30,595 bases of DNA from CAYLLT01 sp964591605 (GCA_964591605.1 CAZQEN010000045.1:1-30595), one strand, 5' to 3'; counted from the first letter of the stretch, positions 1 to 7,570 are shown. Program-made: numbers and translations. The notes: generated by a model not told the origin, from the sequence alone.

Positions 1-1
1 C

Positions 2-1474
2 ATCTTCCTCTATCAGCTCACCGAGCGGCGCGGCTACTTCGAGATCCTGCGCCAGGGGCTCACCGGCCTCACCCGGGATGCCCGCCTCCAGCTCCTGTTA
101 ATTGCCTTCTGCTTTGGGGCGTTCTTTGAAGGGGCGGCCGGCTTCGGCACGCCGGTGGCGGTAACGGCCGCGGTGCTCATCGGCCTGGGCTTCAAGCCGC
201 TGCAGGCTTCCGGGCTCTCGCTCATCGCCAATACGGCACCGGTCGCCTACGGGGCACTGGGCACACCCATCATCGCCCTGCAGGGCGTGACCGGACTCGA
301 TCTGCACGCGCTCAGCGCGATGGTGGGGCGGCAATTGCCGTTCTTCTCGCTGATCGTCCCGTTCTGGCTGGTCGCGGCATTTGCGGGTCTGCGCGGGACG
401 CTGGAGGTGTGGCCGGCGGTGCTGGTGGCCGGCCTGTTCTTCGCCGTGCCGCAATTCCTGGTCTCCAACTTTCACGGGCCGTGGCTGGTGGACATCATTG
501 CCGCGGTGACCTCGATGGGTGCGGTGACGCTCCTGCTTGTCGTCTGGCACCCGCGCCGCATCTGGCGGGCAGATTCGTCGGATCGTGTTGCATCTGAGAC
601 GCGCGATGCGAATGACGACCCGCCCGGCGTCCCACCTCTCACGTCTCACGTCGCACATCCGGCGGCCAGTCCGACGCACGTTACCGGGAATGGCCCACGC
701 TCGCCCGCCCGCAGCGAGCACCTGCGCGCCTGGCTGCCATGGATCCTGCTGAGCATCTTCGTGTTCGTTTGGGGATTGCCGCGGGTGAAAGCCGCCCTCG
801 ACGGCGTCTCAGTGCTGCACTGGTCCGTTCCTTCCCTGGATCGCCAGATCGTCCGCGTGCAGCCCGTCGTGCCCGAACCGACGCCCGAGAAGGCGGTGTA
901 CACACTCAACTGGCTCTCGGCCACCGGCAGCGGCATTCTCGCGGCCGCCCTCGTCGCTGGGTTGCTGATGCACTACTCACTGCGCGAGATGCTGAGCGTC
1001 TACGGGGCCACGCTGCGGCGCGTGCGGCTGTCGCTGCTCACCGTGGCCGCCATGCTCTCGCTGGGCTACGTGACGCGCTACGCCGGGCTCGACGCGACCA
1101 TGGGGCTGGCCTTCGCCCGCACCGGCCGGCTCTACCCGCTGTTCGGCACGCTCCTGGGCTGGCTGGGCGTCGCTCTCACCGGCTCCGACACCGCCTCCAA
1201 TGTCCTCTTCGGAAGCCTCCAGAAGATCACCGCCCTCCAGCTCGGCCTCAGCCCCATCCTGATGGCCGCCGCCAACAGCGCCGGCGGCGTCATGGGCAAA
1301 ATGATCGACGCCCAGAGCATCGTCGTTGCCAGCACCGCCACGCAGTGGTACGGCCAGGAAGGCCGCATCCTCCGCTACGTCTTCCTTCACAGCCTCGCCC
1401 TCGCCATCCTCGTCGGCCTCCTCGTCATGCTCCAGGCCTACGTGCCTGCGTTGTCCTGGATGGTGCCGGGCTGA
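2..1474 (+). CDS. lctP: L-lactate permease (LctP/LldP family), 5' end missing
   Basis: Integral inner-membrane transporter of the lactate permease family, which takes up L-lactate and often glycolate with protons. The reading frame is open from base 2, so the N-terminal part lies outside the window and about 490 residues remain; complete family members have about 550. The family signature AFFEGAAGFGTPVAVTAA lies near the start of the visible part. Many hydrophobic segments follow, then the conserved C-terminal region with the segments TGSDTASNVLFG and AAANSAGGVMGKMI. A hydrophilic loop rich in R, H, S and P (bases about 590-715) is longer than I would expect and could be lineage-specific. The gene ends 83 bases before the heme genes and has no visible functional link to them. 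Family assignment is firm; substrate is inferred from the family. Confidence 0.93.
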   Translation: MFLYQLTERRGYFEILRQGLTGLTRDARLQLLLIAFCFGAFFEGAAGFGTPVAVTAAVLIGLGFKPLQASGLSLIANTAPVAYGALGTPIIALQGVTGLDLHALSAMVGRQLPFFSLIVPFWLVAAFAGLRGTLEVWPAVLVAGLFFAVPQFLVSNFHGPWLVDIIAAVTSMGAVTLLLVVWHPRRIWRADSSDRVASETRDANDDPPGVPPLTSHVAHPAASPTHVTGNGPRSPARSEHLRAWLPWILLSIFVFVWGLPRVKAALDGVSVLHWSVPSLDRQIVRVQPVVPEPTPEKAVYTLNWLSATGSGILAAALVAGLLMHYSLREMLSVYGATLRRVRLSLLTVAAMLSLGYVTRYAGLDATMGLAFARTGRLYPLFGTLLGWLGVALTGSDTASNVLFGSLQKITALQLGLSPILMAAANSAGGVMGKMIDAQSIVVASTATQWYGQEGRILRYVFLHSLALAILVGLLVMLQAYVPALSWMVPG

Positions 1475-1545
1475 GGGGTACCTGCGCACGGCTCACATCA
1501 CGGCGGCACCCTCCGGCTCTATTCGTGCCGCGCACGCGTTGCGGT

Positions 1546-1551
1546 TAAGAT
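1546..1551 (+). promoter_or_regulatory. Candidate -10 element of a leaderless hemDE transcript
   Basis: TAAGAT (form TANNNT) ends six bases before the ATG at 1558, and no Shine-Dalgarno sequence precedes the start. Transcription would begin at or next to the start codon. No convincing -35 box is seen. The same spacing is found before rsmH. Confidence 0.4.
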
Positions 1552-1557
1552 AGCCGC

Positions 1558-3501
1558 ATGGCCGGAAGCTTCGAGGGCTTACGTCTGGTCATTTTCGAGA
1601 GCCGGCGGTCGGGCGAGATGGCCCGGCTGGCCGAGCGGCTCGGCGCGCAGGTGACGAGCGCGCCCGCCCTGCGCGAGGTCCCGGTCGAAGACAGCGCCTC
1701 GCTGCGGCAGTTCGCGGACGAATTGCTGGCCGGGTGGCTCGATACCGTCGTCTTCCTGACCGGCGTCGGCACGCGGGCCCTCTTCTCGCTCCTCGAAAAG
1801 CATCATCCGCGTGAGCGGCTGCTGGAATCGTTGCGGAAGGTGACGCGTGTCGCGCGAGGGCCCAAATCAGTCGCGGCCCTGCGCGAGTGGGGGCTGCCCC
1901 CCGACCTCGTGGCCGAGGAGCCGAACACCTCGCAGGAAGTGCTCGCCGCGCTCGACGGCGACCTGCGGGGCCGGCGGATCGCGGTGCAGGAGTACGGCGA
2001 ATCGAACGGCGAGCTCCACGAGGCGCTGCAGGCCCGCGGGGCCCAGGTGCTGCCGGTCCTCGTGTACGAATGGGCGCTGCCCGAGGACCTGAGTCCGCTG
2101 CGGGCGGCCATCGAACAGGTGGCCGCCGGCCAGGCGGACGCGGTCATCTTCACGAGCGCGCAGCAGGTAAACCATCTGCTGGCCGTGGCCCGTGATATGG
2201 GCCGCGAAGACGCCCTTCGGCAGGCCCTGCGCCGCACGCTGATCGGCAACATCGGCCCGACCTGCGGACAGAGGCTCAAGGAACTTAGCCTTGGCTTCGA
2301 CTTCGAGCCTGACCGCTCCCGCATGGGCGACCTGATCGGGGGCCTCGCCCGCGACGGCGCCATGCTCCTGGCCCGCAAGCGCGCCAGCGCCGACTCGGGC
2401 ATCGACGTGGCCGGGGCCCGGCGCTTCGAGCTCGTCTGGCCGCCGCAGGAACGACGCGACCTCGAACATCGCCTTCACGACTGCGCGTTTCTGAAGGCGT
2501 GCCGCCGCGAGAAAACCTCCTATACGCCGATCTGGATCATGCGCCAGGCCGGCCGCTTCCTCCGTGAATACCGCGAGCTGCGCGAAAACGTCTCGTTCCT
2601 CGAGCTTTGCCATACGCCGCAGCTCGCCGCCGAAGCCACGCTCATGGCCGTCGATCGTCTGGGCGTCGACGCGGCCATCATCTTCTCCGACATCCTGCTG
2701 ATCTCCGAGCCGCTGGGCGTCGGGCTCTCGTTCGACGCCGGCGAAGGCCCGCGCATCCACCGCCCCGTGCGCACCCGCCAGGACGTCGAGAACCTAAAAG
2801 AGGTGGACCCGGCGGCCCTCGGGTATGTCTACGAGGCGGTCCGGATCACCCGGCGGGCCCTCAAGCCCGACGTACCGCTCATCGGCTTCTGCGGCGCGCC
2901 CTTCACCGTCGCCAGCTACCTCATCGAGGGCGGCTCCAGCCGGCACTTCCGGCAGACCAAGACGCTCATGTACCGCGACCCGGCCGCCTGGCACGCCCTG
3001 CTCGAAAAGCTCTGCCGCGGCCTGGCGTCCTACCTCAACGAGCAGATCGCCGCGGGGGCGCAGGCTGTGCAGCTCTTCGACAGTTGGGTCGGCTGCCTGA
3101 GCGAGGCCGACTACCGCGCCTTCGTCCTGCCGGCCATGAAGTGGCTGCTCCATGCGATCACGCCCGGCACGCCCATCATCTACTTCGGCACGGACACCAC
3201 GGTGCTGCTCGAGGCGATGCGCGAGGCGGGACCTGACGTGCTCGGTCTCGACTGGCGCGTGGATCTGGCCGCCACCTGGGGGCGAATCGGTCACGACCTG
3301 GCCGTGCAGGGCAATCTCGACCCGGTCGTCCTCTTCGCCACGCCCTCCGAGATCCAGCGCCGCACCCGGGCGGTCCTCGACTCGGTCCGCGGGCGCCCCG
3401 GACACGTCTTCAACCTCGGACACGGTGTCCTGCCCGAGACACCCGTCGATCACGTCCATGCCCTGATCGACGCCGTCCACGAGTATCGACCTGCGACATG
3501 A
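1558..3501 (+). CDS. Fused uroporphyrinogen-III synthase / uroporphyrinogen decarboxylase (HemD-HemE)
   Basis: A 647-residue protein that appears to join two consecutive cytoplasmic steps of heme synthesis. Residues about 1-270 look like HemD, which closes hydroxymethylbilane to uroporphyrinogen III: two alternating alpha/beta lobes with VVFLTGVGTRALF in one, and VIFTSAQQVNHLL and IGNIGPTCGQRLKEL in the other. HemD is poorly conserved, so this part rests on pattern rather than catalytic residues. Residues about 300-645 are clearly HemE, which decarboxylates the four acetate side chains: PIWIMRQAGRFLREYR, the FSDIL aspartate, GFCGAPFTVASYLIEGG and the FNLGHGVLPETP histidine. There is no stop between the domains and the linker is about 30 residues. 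The stop overlaps the next gene in ATGA, so hemY is probably translationally coupled. Each domain has about the normal length of its free-standing relative. Confidence 0.9.
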   Translation: MAGSFEGLRLVIFESRRSGEMARLAERLGAQVTSAPALREVPVEDSASLRQFADELLAGWLDTVVFLTGVGTRALFSLLEKHHPRERLLESLRKVTRVARGPKSVAALREWGLPPDLVAEEPNTSQEVLAALDGDLRGRRIAVQEYGESNGELHEALQARGAQVLPVLVYEWALPEDLSPLRAAIEQVAAGQADAVIFTSAQQVNHLLAVARDMGREDALRQALRRTLIGNIGPTCGQRLKELSLGFDFEPDRSRMGDLIGGLARDGAMLLARKRASADSGIDVAGARRFELVWPPQERRDLEHRLHDCAFLKACRREKTSYTPIWIMRQAGRFLREYRELRENVSFLELCHTPQLAAEATLMAVDRLGVDAAIIFSDILLISEPLGVGLSFDAGEGPRIHRPVRTRQDVENLKEVDPAALGYVYEAVRITRRALKPDVPLIGFCGAPFTVASYLIEGGSSRHFRQTKTLMYRDPAAWHALLEKLCRGLASYLNEQIAAGAQAVQLFDSWVGCLSEADYRAFVLPAMKWLLHAITPGTPIIYFGTDTTVLLEAMREAGPDVLGLDWRVDLAATWGRIGHDLAVQGNLDPVVLFATPSEIQRRTRAVLDSVRGRPGHVFNLGHGVLPETPVDHVHALIDAVHEYRPAT

Positions 3502-4716
3502 GTTCTCAACCCGGCAAACGCGTCGTCGTCGTGGGGGGCGGCATCACCGGCCTGGCCGCCGCGCACCGGCTCACCGAGCTGTCCCGGGAACGGGGCCTGC
3601 CCATCGAACTGCATCTGTACGAGGCGGCGCCGCGCCTCGGCGGCAACATTCTCACCGCCCGCCGCGACGGATTCATCATCGAAGGCGGTCCGGACGCCTT
3701 CATCACCCAGAAGCCGGCCGGCATCGCCCTCTGCCGGCGCATCGGCCTGACCGGACAGGTGATCGGCACCAACCCTGCCTGCCGGCGGACCTACATCGTG
3801 CGCGACGGCGGCATGTATCCCGTCCCCGAAGGGTTCCTGCTTCTGGCGCCCAGCCGCATCTGGCCGTTCGTGACCAGCCGGCTCTTCTCGTGGTCCGCCA
3901 AGGCGCGCATGGCCCTGGATCTGGTGCTGCCGCGCAAGGATCACGGGACAAGCGGCGATGAGAGCCTGGCCGACTTCGTGCGCCGACGGTTCGGCCAGGA
4001 GGCGCTCGATCGCATCGCCCAGCCGATGGTGGGGGGGATCTACACCGCCGACCCGGCCGAGCTGAGCCTGCGGGCGACCATGCCGCGGTTTCTCGAGATG
4101 GAGAATCGCCATCGCAGCATCATCAAGGCCATGCGCGCGGATCTGAAGGCGGCCCAGGCCCGCGCCCGGGAGGCCNNNNNNNNNNNNNNNNNNNNNNNNN
4201 NNNNNNNNNNNNNNNNNNNNNNNNNNNNNNNNNNNNNNNNNNNNNNNNNNNNNNNNNNNNNNNNNNNNNNNNNNNCCCGCTCTCGAGAAACGCACCATCC
4301 TGGCCGTCACCGTCAGCAGCATCAAGTTCGAGAACCGCGCCCCCGAGAGCCACGTTCTTCTGCGGGCATTCCTGGGCGGGGCGATGCACCCGCATGTATA
4401 CGACATGCCGGATGATGCCCTCCGCACCGCCGTGCTCAAGGACGTGCGCGACCTGATGGGCGCGCAGGGCGAGCCGCTCTTCGCCGAGCTCTATCGCTGG
4501 CCGTCCTCGATGCCGCAGTATCCCGTCGGCCACCTCGACCGCGTCGCCCGGATCCGCGAGCACCTTGCGCCCCACACGGGACTGCTCGTCGCCGGCAACG
4601 CCTTCGGCGGCGTCGGTATCCCCGACTGTGTCGCCAGCGCCGAATCCGCCGCCGACACGCTCATGCAGTTGCTCCAGGGCCAGCCCGCCCCGGCAACGGT
4701 ACCCGCCGCAACATAG
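3498..4716 (+). CDS. hemY: Protoporphyrinogen oxidase, HemY type, interrupted by an assembly gap
   Basis: FAD-dependent oxidase converting protoporphyrinogen IX (or coproporphyrinogen III in the coproporphyrin route) to the porphyrin. The N-terminal 226 residues before the gap hold the FAD-binding VVVVGGGITGLAAAHRL and the conserved EGGPDAFITQKP. After the gap, 146 residues read from base 4276 and include VSSIKFENRAP and the C-terminal FAD-contact region LLVAGNAFGGVGIPDCVAS. The visible total is 372 residues against about 460-480 in the family, so roughly 100 residues are missing in the N run. Both flanks end on codon boundaries, so the real missing length should be a multiple of three, not 100. 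The gene starts inside the hemDE stop (ATGA). I see no sign that it is truly broken. The choice between protoporphyrinogen and coproporphyrinogen cannot be made from this sequence. Confidence 0.9.
4176..4275. other. Assembly gap of 100 N inside hemY
   Basis: Exactly 100 N, the usual placeholder for unknown length. The flanking sequences share no overlap, unlike the second gap at 13041-13140, so bases are really missing here. From HemY length I infer about 300 bp. Confidence 0.97.
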
Positions 4717-4720
4717 CGGA

Positions 4721-4745
4721 CACACTTTGTGTGCCGTGACGGCAC
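4721..4745. repeat. Pair of small hairpins after hemY
   Basis: Two adjacent inverted repeats follow the hemY stop. CACAC/GTGTG (4721-4733) has a TTT loop, and GTGCCG/CGGCAC (4731-4745) has a TGA loop. They share bases, so only one can form at a time. No T run follows. They could end the heme transcript or be part of a dispersed repeat; the rest of the 127-bp interval shows only the promoter listed next. Confidence 0.4.
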
Positions 4746-4809
4746 GCAGAGCGTCCCTGCCACTCGCACGCAACGAGCCCGCCGCGTCGCATTCCGTGCG
4801 TCAGACGGC

Positions 4810-4815
4810 TATAGT
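4810..4815 (+). promoter_or_regulatory. Candidate -10 box for the TPR-YggX gene
   Basis: TATAGT matches the sigma-70 -10 consensus at five of six positions and lies 28 bases before the ATG at 4844. A Shine-Dalgarno AGGAG (4832-4836) sits between them. No good -35 box is seen at the usual distance. Confidence 0.4.
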
Positions 4816-4843
4816 GACAGCATCAACATGTAGGAGACGGTGT

Positions 4844-5455
4844 ATGGACGATGCGCGCATCGAACAGTTTCGCAAGATGGCCGAGGCCGATCCGGAGAAT
4901 GAGCTCGGGCACTTCAGTCTCGGCCGGGCGCTGGTCGATGGCGGGCGCTTCGCGGAAGCGATCCCGAGTCTCCAGCGGTCCATCCAACTGAACGCCCAGA
5001 ACTCGCGGGCTTACCAGCTCCTGGGCCTGGCCCAGAAGCAGGTGGGCGACCGCGCCGGGGCCGTCCGCACCCTGCGTAAAGGATTTGAGGTGGCGCACGC
5101 CCGCGGTGATCTCATGCCGCGCAACGAGATTGCGACCCTGCTCAAAGAGCTAGGTGAAGCAGCGCCCGAGGTCTCCGCTCAGGCCCCCGCCGCCCGGTCG
5201 CCCGCACCGGCGACCGCCGCGGGTGAGATCCATTGCCGCCGCTGCGGCCGGGTTCAGCCGAAAATGGCCGAACGTCCCTTCAAGGGCGCGCTGGGCGAGC
5301 AGGTCTGGGCCAGTATCTGTCAGACCTGCTGGGGCGAATGGGTCCGCATGGGCACAAAGGTCATCAACGAGCTGCGACTCAACTTTGCCGACCCGCGCCA
5401 CGCCGAACTCTATGACCAGCACTTGAAGGAGTTTCTGAACCTGGGTGAGCCGTAG
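4844..5455 (+). CDS. TPR protein with C-terminal YggX-like iron-trafficking domain
   Basis: A 203-residue cytoplasmic protein with two parts. Residues about 8-105 are tetratricopeptide-like helices, with about two full repeats (GHFSLGRALVDGGRFAEAI, then AYQLLGLAQKQVGDRAGAV). After an Ala/Pro linker (107-127), residues 129-200 follow the pattern of YggX/Fe(II)-trafficking proteins: P-x-G-x-LG, then ICQTCWGEWVRMGTKVINEL, then a FL ending. E. coli YggX is about 90 residues with a single cysteine. Here there are four in two CxxC pairs (C131, C134, C159, C162), which suggests a bound metal ion such as zinc. YggX limits iron-driven oxidative damage; a similar role here is inferred, helped by the nearby heme genes. 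TPRs usually bind partner proteins. The start is chosen for the AGGAG seven bases upstream and because homology to TPRs begins just after it. Confidence 0.8.
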   Translation: MDDARIEQFRKMAEADPENELGHFSLGRALVDGGRFAEAIPSLQRSIQLNAQNSRAYQLLGLAQKQVGDRAGAVRTLRKGFEVAHARGDLMPRNEIATLLKELGEAAPEVSAQAPAARSPAPATAAGEIHCRRCGRVQPKMAERPFKGALGEQVWASICQTCWGEWVRMGTKVINELRLNFADPRHAELYDQHLKEFLNLGEP

Positions 5456-5533
5456 TCGAAAAACCGACGCAAGACGATCGATCGTCATCCGTCGATTCGC
5501 ACCGCAACCACCCGCCGCAACAGAGAGACTTCC

Positions 5534-5968
5534 ATGCCAGACGCGAAATACGGACGGCCAGCGCCGGTGGTTCTTGCCATGGTCCTGTGCGATGCCATCT
5601 ACCAGGACCCTGCGACTCAGAAGTGCACCCTTCTGGGCACCTTCTCCACGATCAACGTGCGGAAGTTCCCGGCGGTACACCGTCAGATGGCCGTCCATGT
5701 CGCCATGACCGACGGCTACGGCCAGACCCGCATCAAGCTGATGCTCGCTCATACCGACGAGAGCAAGGACCCGTTGTTCTCACAGGAGGGTACGATTGAG
5801 TTTGCCAACCCGCGGGTCGTGGCCGAACTGAACTTCACCGTCGCCAATCTGACCTTCCAGGAGCCGGGTGAATATCGGTTGCAGGTCTATGGAAACGACG
5901 AATTGCTGGCGGAGCGCCGTCTCTATGTGATGGCCATGGCGACCAAGCCGCCGCCGCAGACGCCCTGA
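5534..5968 (+). CDS. DUF6941-like protein of unknown function
   Basis: A 144-residue soluble protein without signal peptide or membrane segment. The segments VLCDAIYQDPATQKCTLLG and TFSTINVRKFP near the N-terminus, and the alternating beta-type pattern ending GEYRLQVYGNDELLAERRL, resemble the family I know as DUF6941, common in planctomycetes and predicted to be a beta-sandwich. The assignment is from memory of the pattern and could not be searched. A weak purine-rich stretch (GAGAG) precedes the ATG. The gene sits 78 bases after the TPR-YggX gene on the same strand and may be cotranscribed. No function can be given. Confidence 0.75.
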   Translation: MPDAKYGRPAPVVLAMVLCDAIYQDPATQKCTLLGTFSTINVRKFPAVHRQMAVHVAMTDGYGQTRIKLMLAHTDESKDPLFSQEGTIEFANPRVVAELNFTVANLTFQEPGEYRLQVYGNDELLAERRLYVMAMATKPPPQTP

Positions 5969-6026
5969 TCCGCGTCCAGCGCGCGAACCCACCCCATCTC
6001 ACCCCACCAGCCAAGCCAGTTGTCGC

Positions 6027-6097
6027 TGACCCCACGTCTTTGTGATCCGGAGCGGTCTCGCCGAGATTCTCCCTTCAACGTGGGAAGGTGTCGGTCA
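6027..6097. repeat. Stem-loop, probable dispersed-repeat remnant, between the DUF6941 gene and mraZ
   Basis: CCCACGT (6031-6037) pairs with ACGTGGG (6078-6084), with nested GGAG/CTCC and TCTC/GAGA helices inside and TGAC/GTCA outside. The inner text resembles short palindromic repeats scattered in many genomes. No T run follows, so it is not an obvious terminator. The rest of the 369-bp interval (5969-6337) holds an A-rich stretch (6208-6222), the mraZ promoter and no gene. Confidence 0.4.
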
Positions 6098-6248
6098 ACT
6101 CGAACGGAATTCCGTGCGCCCAGAGTCGGTGCTCCATTTATCGGGCGTTCTTTTAGGGGTTCGACAGAAGGGAGCCCTCTACCTGTAGGGTCAAACGGAC
6201 ACCATACAAAAAAAATGTAAATTCTGCGCGAGTTACGGCAAAAAGGTG

Positions 6249-6277
6249 TTGCAGACGGTAGGATGCTGTGTTATGTT
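6249..6277 (+). promoter_or_regulatory. Candidate promoter of mraZ and the head of the dcw cluster
   Basis: TTGCAG (6249-6254), a 17-base spacer and TATGTT (6272-6277) with an upstream TG, giving an extended -10. The predicted start is near 6284, 54 bases before the mraZ ATG. A single GTGGGA (6298-6303) downstream matches one unit of the repeated TGGG motif that MraZ binds to repress its own operon in other bacteria. The flanking repeats are not clearly present, so autoregulation is only a possibility. Confidence 0.45.
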
Positions 6278-6337
6278 CCCCCATGAAAGGGTGTGAGGTG
6301 GGATGGAGCTCACTTAAACGCGAACCGCAACTTTCTC

Positions 6338-6820
6338 ATGCTCTTCACTGGGTCTCATGAAGCGACACTGGACCTCAAGAACAGGGTTTCAATCCCGGCA
6401 CCCATCCGAACCGGGATGGACCCTGAGGTTGACGGAACAGACTTCTATGTGGTCCCGGGGCGGCAGGACGCGATGTACGCAACGCTCTACCTGTACCCCA
6501 ACAAGTATTTTGAACGCATCTCGGAGGAGCGCTACCGGGCCCAGCAGTCCGGCGAAGCGCAGGAGGACTTTGAACTGGTGTACTTCGCTCACGCCACCCG
6601 GCTCGAGGTGGACAAGCAGGGACGCATCCTGCTTCCGCAGTGGGCGATTGACCGGGCTCGTCTTGACAGGCATCTGATGTTGTCCGGGGCGCGCGACCGC
6701 CTGGTGATCTGGAACCGGGATGAGTTCAAGAAGTATATGGAATATTACTACGCAAAGCAAGCGGAACTCAAGAAACAGGCGGCCGCGCCGCACAACGGGA
6801 ACGGTTCCGCAGGCAGTTAA
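6338..6820 (+). CDS. mraZ: Transcriptional regulator MraZ
   Basis: A 160-residue DNA-binding protein, first gene of the dcw cluster. Family members form ring oligomers and repress this operon. Two swapped-hairpin AbrB-like domains are visible: LFTGSHEATLDLKNRVSIP at the N-terminus and HATRLEVDKQGRILLPQ around residues 85-101. The C-terminus is a charged helix with a short N/G/S tail. I chose the ATG at 6338 because MraZ proteins begin directly with the M-F-x-G type sequence. An in-frame GTG at 6293 would add 15 residues without family support. No good Shine-Dalgarno sequence lies before the chosen ATG. The gene is followed by a long non-coding region rather than directly by rsmH. Confidence 0.95.
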   Translation: MLFTGSHEATLDLKNRVSIPAPIRTGMDPEVDGTDFYVVPGRQDAMYATLYLYPNKYFERISEERYRAQQSGEAQEDFELVYFAHATRLEVDKQGRILLPQWAIDRARLDRHLMLSGARDRLVIWNRDEFKKYMEYYYAKQAELKKQAAAPHNGNGSAGS

Positions 6821-6842
6821 GTCCGTGGCGCAGGCGTGCGAG

Positions 6843-7271
6843 GCGACACACCGATTGGCTGATCGGCAGCGTGTGTCGCAGCGAGTGAAGAAATGGCTTG
6901 ACAGGTCTCGGGCTGCCGGGCACGCGCGGTGGAGTGCGTGCCTTGGCGGCCCATCCAGGAAAAGGTCTCCGGCCGCCCTGTTGGCGCGGGAACGGCCGGG
7001 GAAGCCCGGAGCTCAGACCCCGCGAAAGGAGTCGCCGGGCTGACGCCTTTCGGCAGCTTGGATGCTCAGGCATGGCTTTTCGAGAGTGGTCAGGTCACGG
7101 GGTACACCGCTTCGACTCACAGACGCGGTGAGTCGGGCAACACTGTGACGCGGTCCTCATTCGTGATTGACTGGACGGGGACACGACTCTCAGCCAGGTC
7201 TGCAAGCACCTGCTGTCCGAAAGCGGTCGGTGGGGCCAACGTCGGCACGGAGGCTGACGCGCCCCGTTTTT
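6843..7271 (+). ncRNA. Candidate structured RNA between mraZ and rsmH, family not recognised
   Basis: No protein pattern is recognisable in the 750 bases between mraZ and rsmH, but the first 430 carry strong complementarity. Helices seen: H1 6843-6851/6871-6879 (9 bp perfect) with an inner 5-bp stem; H2 6910-6917/6945-6952 (8 bp, one G-U) enclosing 6919-6925/6936-6942 (7 bp); H3 6966-6974/6994-7002 (9 bp, one G-U); H4 7003-7009/7035-7041 (7 bp), directly abutting H3. Its loop segment 7023-7029 pairs perfectly with 7046-7052, giving a pseudoknot. H5 is 7113-7120/7128-7135 (8 bp), inside 7094-7098/7145-7149. The region ends in a hairpin plus T run at 7232-7271. I looked for hallmarks of RNase P RNA, tmRNA and SRP RNA and found none. 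It may be a free RNA cut or terminated from the mraZ transcript, or a cis-acting leader for rsmH. High GC makes chance helices common, so comparative evidence is needed. Confidence 0.55.
7232..7271 (+). terminator. Intrinsic terminator-like hairpin downstream of mraZ
   Basis: GGGGC (7232-7236) pairs with GCCCC (7261-7265), and CGTCGGC (7240-7246) with GCTGACG (7253-7259) with one G-U pair. TTTTT follows at 7267-7271. It lies 300 bases before rsmH. It could end the mraZ plus RNA transcript or act as an attenuator. Confidence 0.6.
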
Positions 7272-7293
7272 GACGGTGCACCGGACCCCAGAC

Positions 7294-7355
7294 GTCGCGG
7301 GTGCGACGGTGCCGACGCGGGCACTGCAGCCCCGCCGCGCCGGGTGCCCGGTGCG
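7294..7355 (+). other. GC-rich hairpins in the second half of the mraZ-rsmH interval
   Basis: GTCGC/GCGAC (7294-7307, loop GGGT) and an 8-bp stem 7336-7343/7348-7355 with loop GTGC lie between the terminator and rsmH. The frame of rsmH stays open here upstream of its likely start, but the encoded Arg/Pro-rich stretch looks like no protein family. I see nothing else in 7356-7558. Confidence 0.35.
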
Positions 7356-7558
7356 CCTGACCGGATCGTCGCGTGAAAGTCTGCCGCCTGCCGTTGGCTC
7401 TGGCAGGGGACCTGACCGTCCGCGTGACGCGTCGGTTTCCGGGCCGACGACGCTCCGGATCGCCCATCGCGCCCTGGAGAACTGACGGCGGGGCGAGTCC
7501 GCGCCGGCCTGTGTCCGGGAGCCCAGCCGGCCGTTCGCATCATCCCGCTCTCATTCGC

Positions 7559-7564
7559 TACGAT
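7559..7564 (+). promoter_or_regulatory. Candidate -10 element of a leaderless rsmH transcript
   Basis: TACGAT (TANNNT) ends exactly six bases before the GTG at 7571, the same arrangement as before hemDE. No Shine-Dalgarno sequence is present. If active, rsmH and the following genes would be transcribed separately from mraZ. Confidence 0.4.
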
Positions 7565-7570
7565 TCCAGC

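Noticed and set aside
5969..6337. tRNA gene in the interval before mraZ, suggested by a GGTTCGAC-like loop
   Set aside because: No acceptor stem, anticodon arm or CCA-compatible end can be paired around it.
6843..7271. Identification of the structured region as RNase P RNA, tmRNA or SRP RNA
   Set aside because: Size and the final terminator fit, but the conserved P4 strands of RNase P RNA, the tRNA-like ends of tmRNA and the SRP GGAAG..AGCAGCC-type loop are not found on either strand.
7373..7570. N-terminal extension of RsmH by 66 residues
   Set aside because: Arg/Pro-rich, unlike any RsmH; the family N-terminus begins just after the GTG at 7571, and the resulting length equals the usual one.
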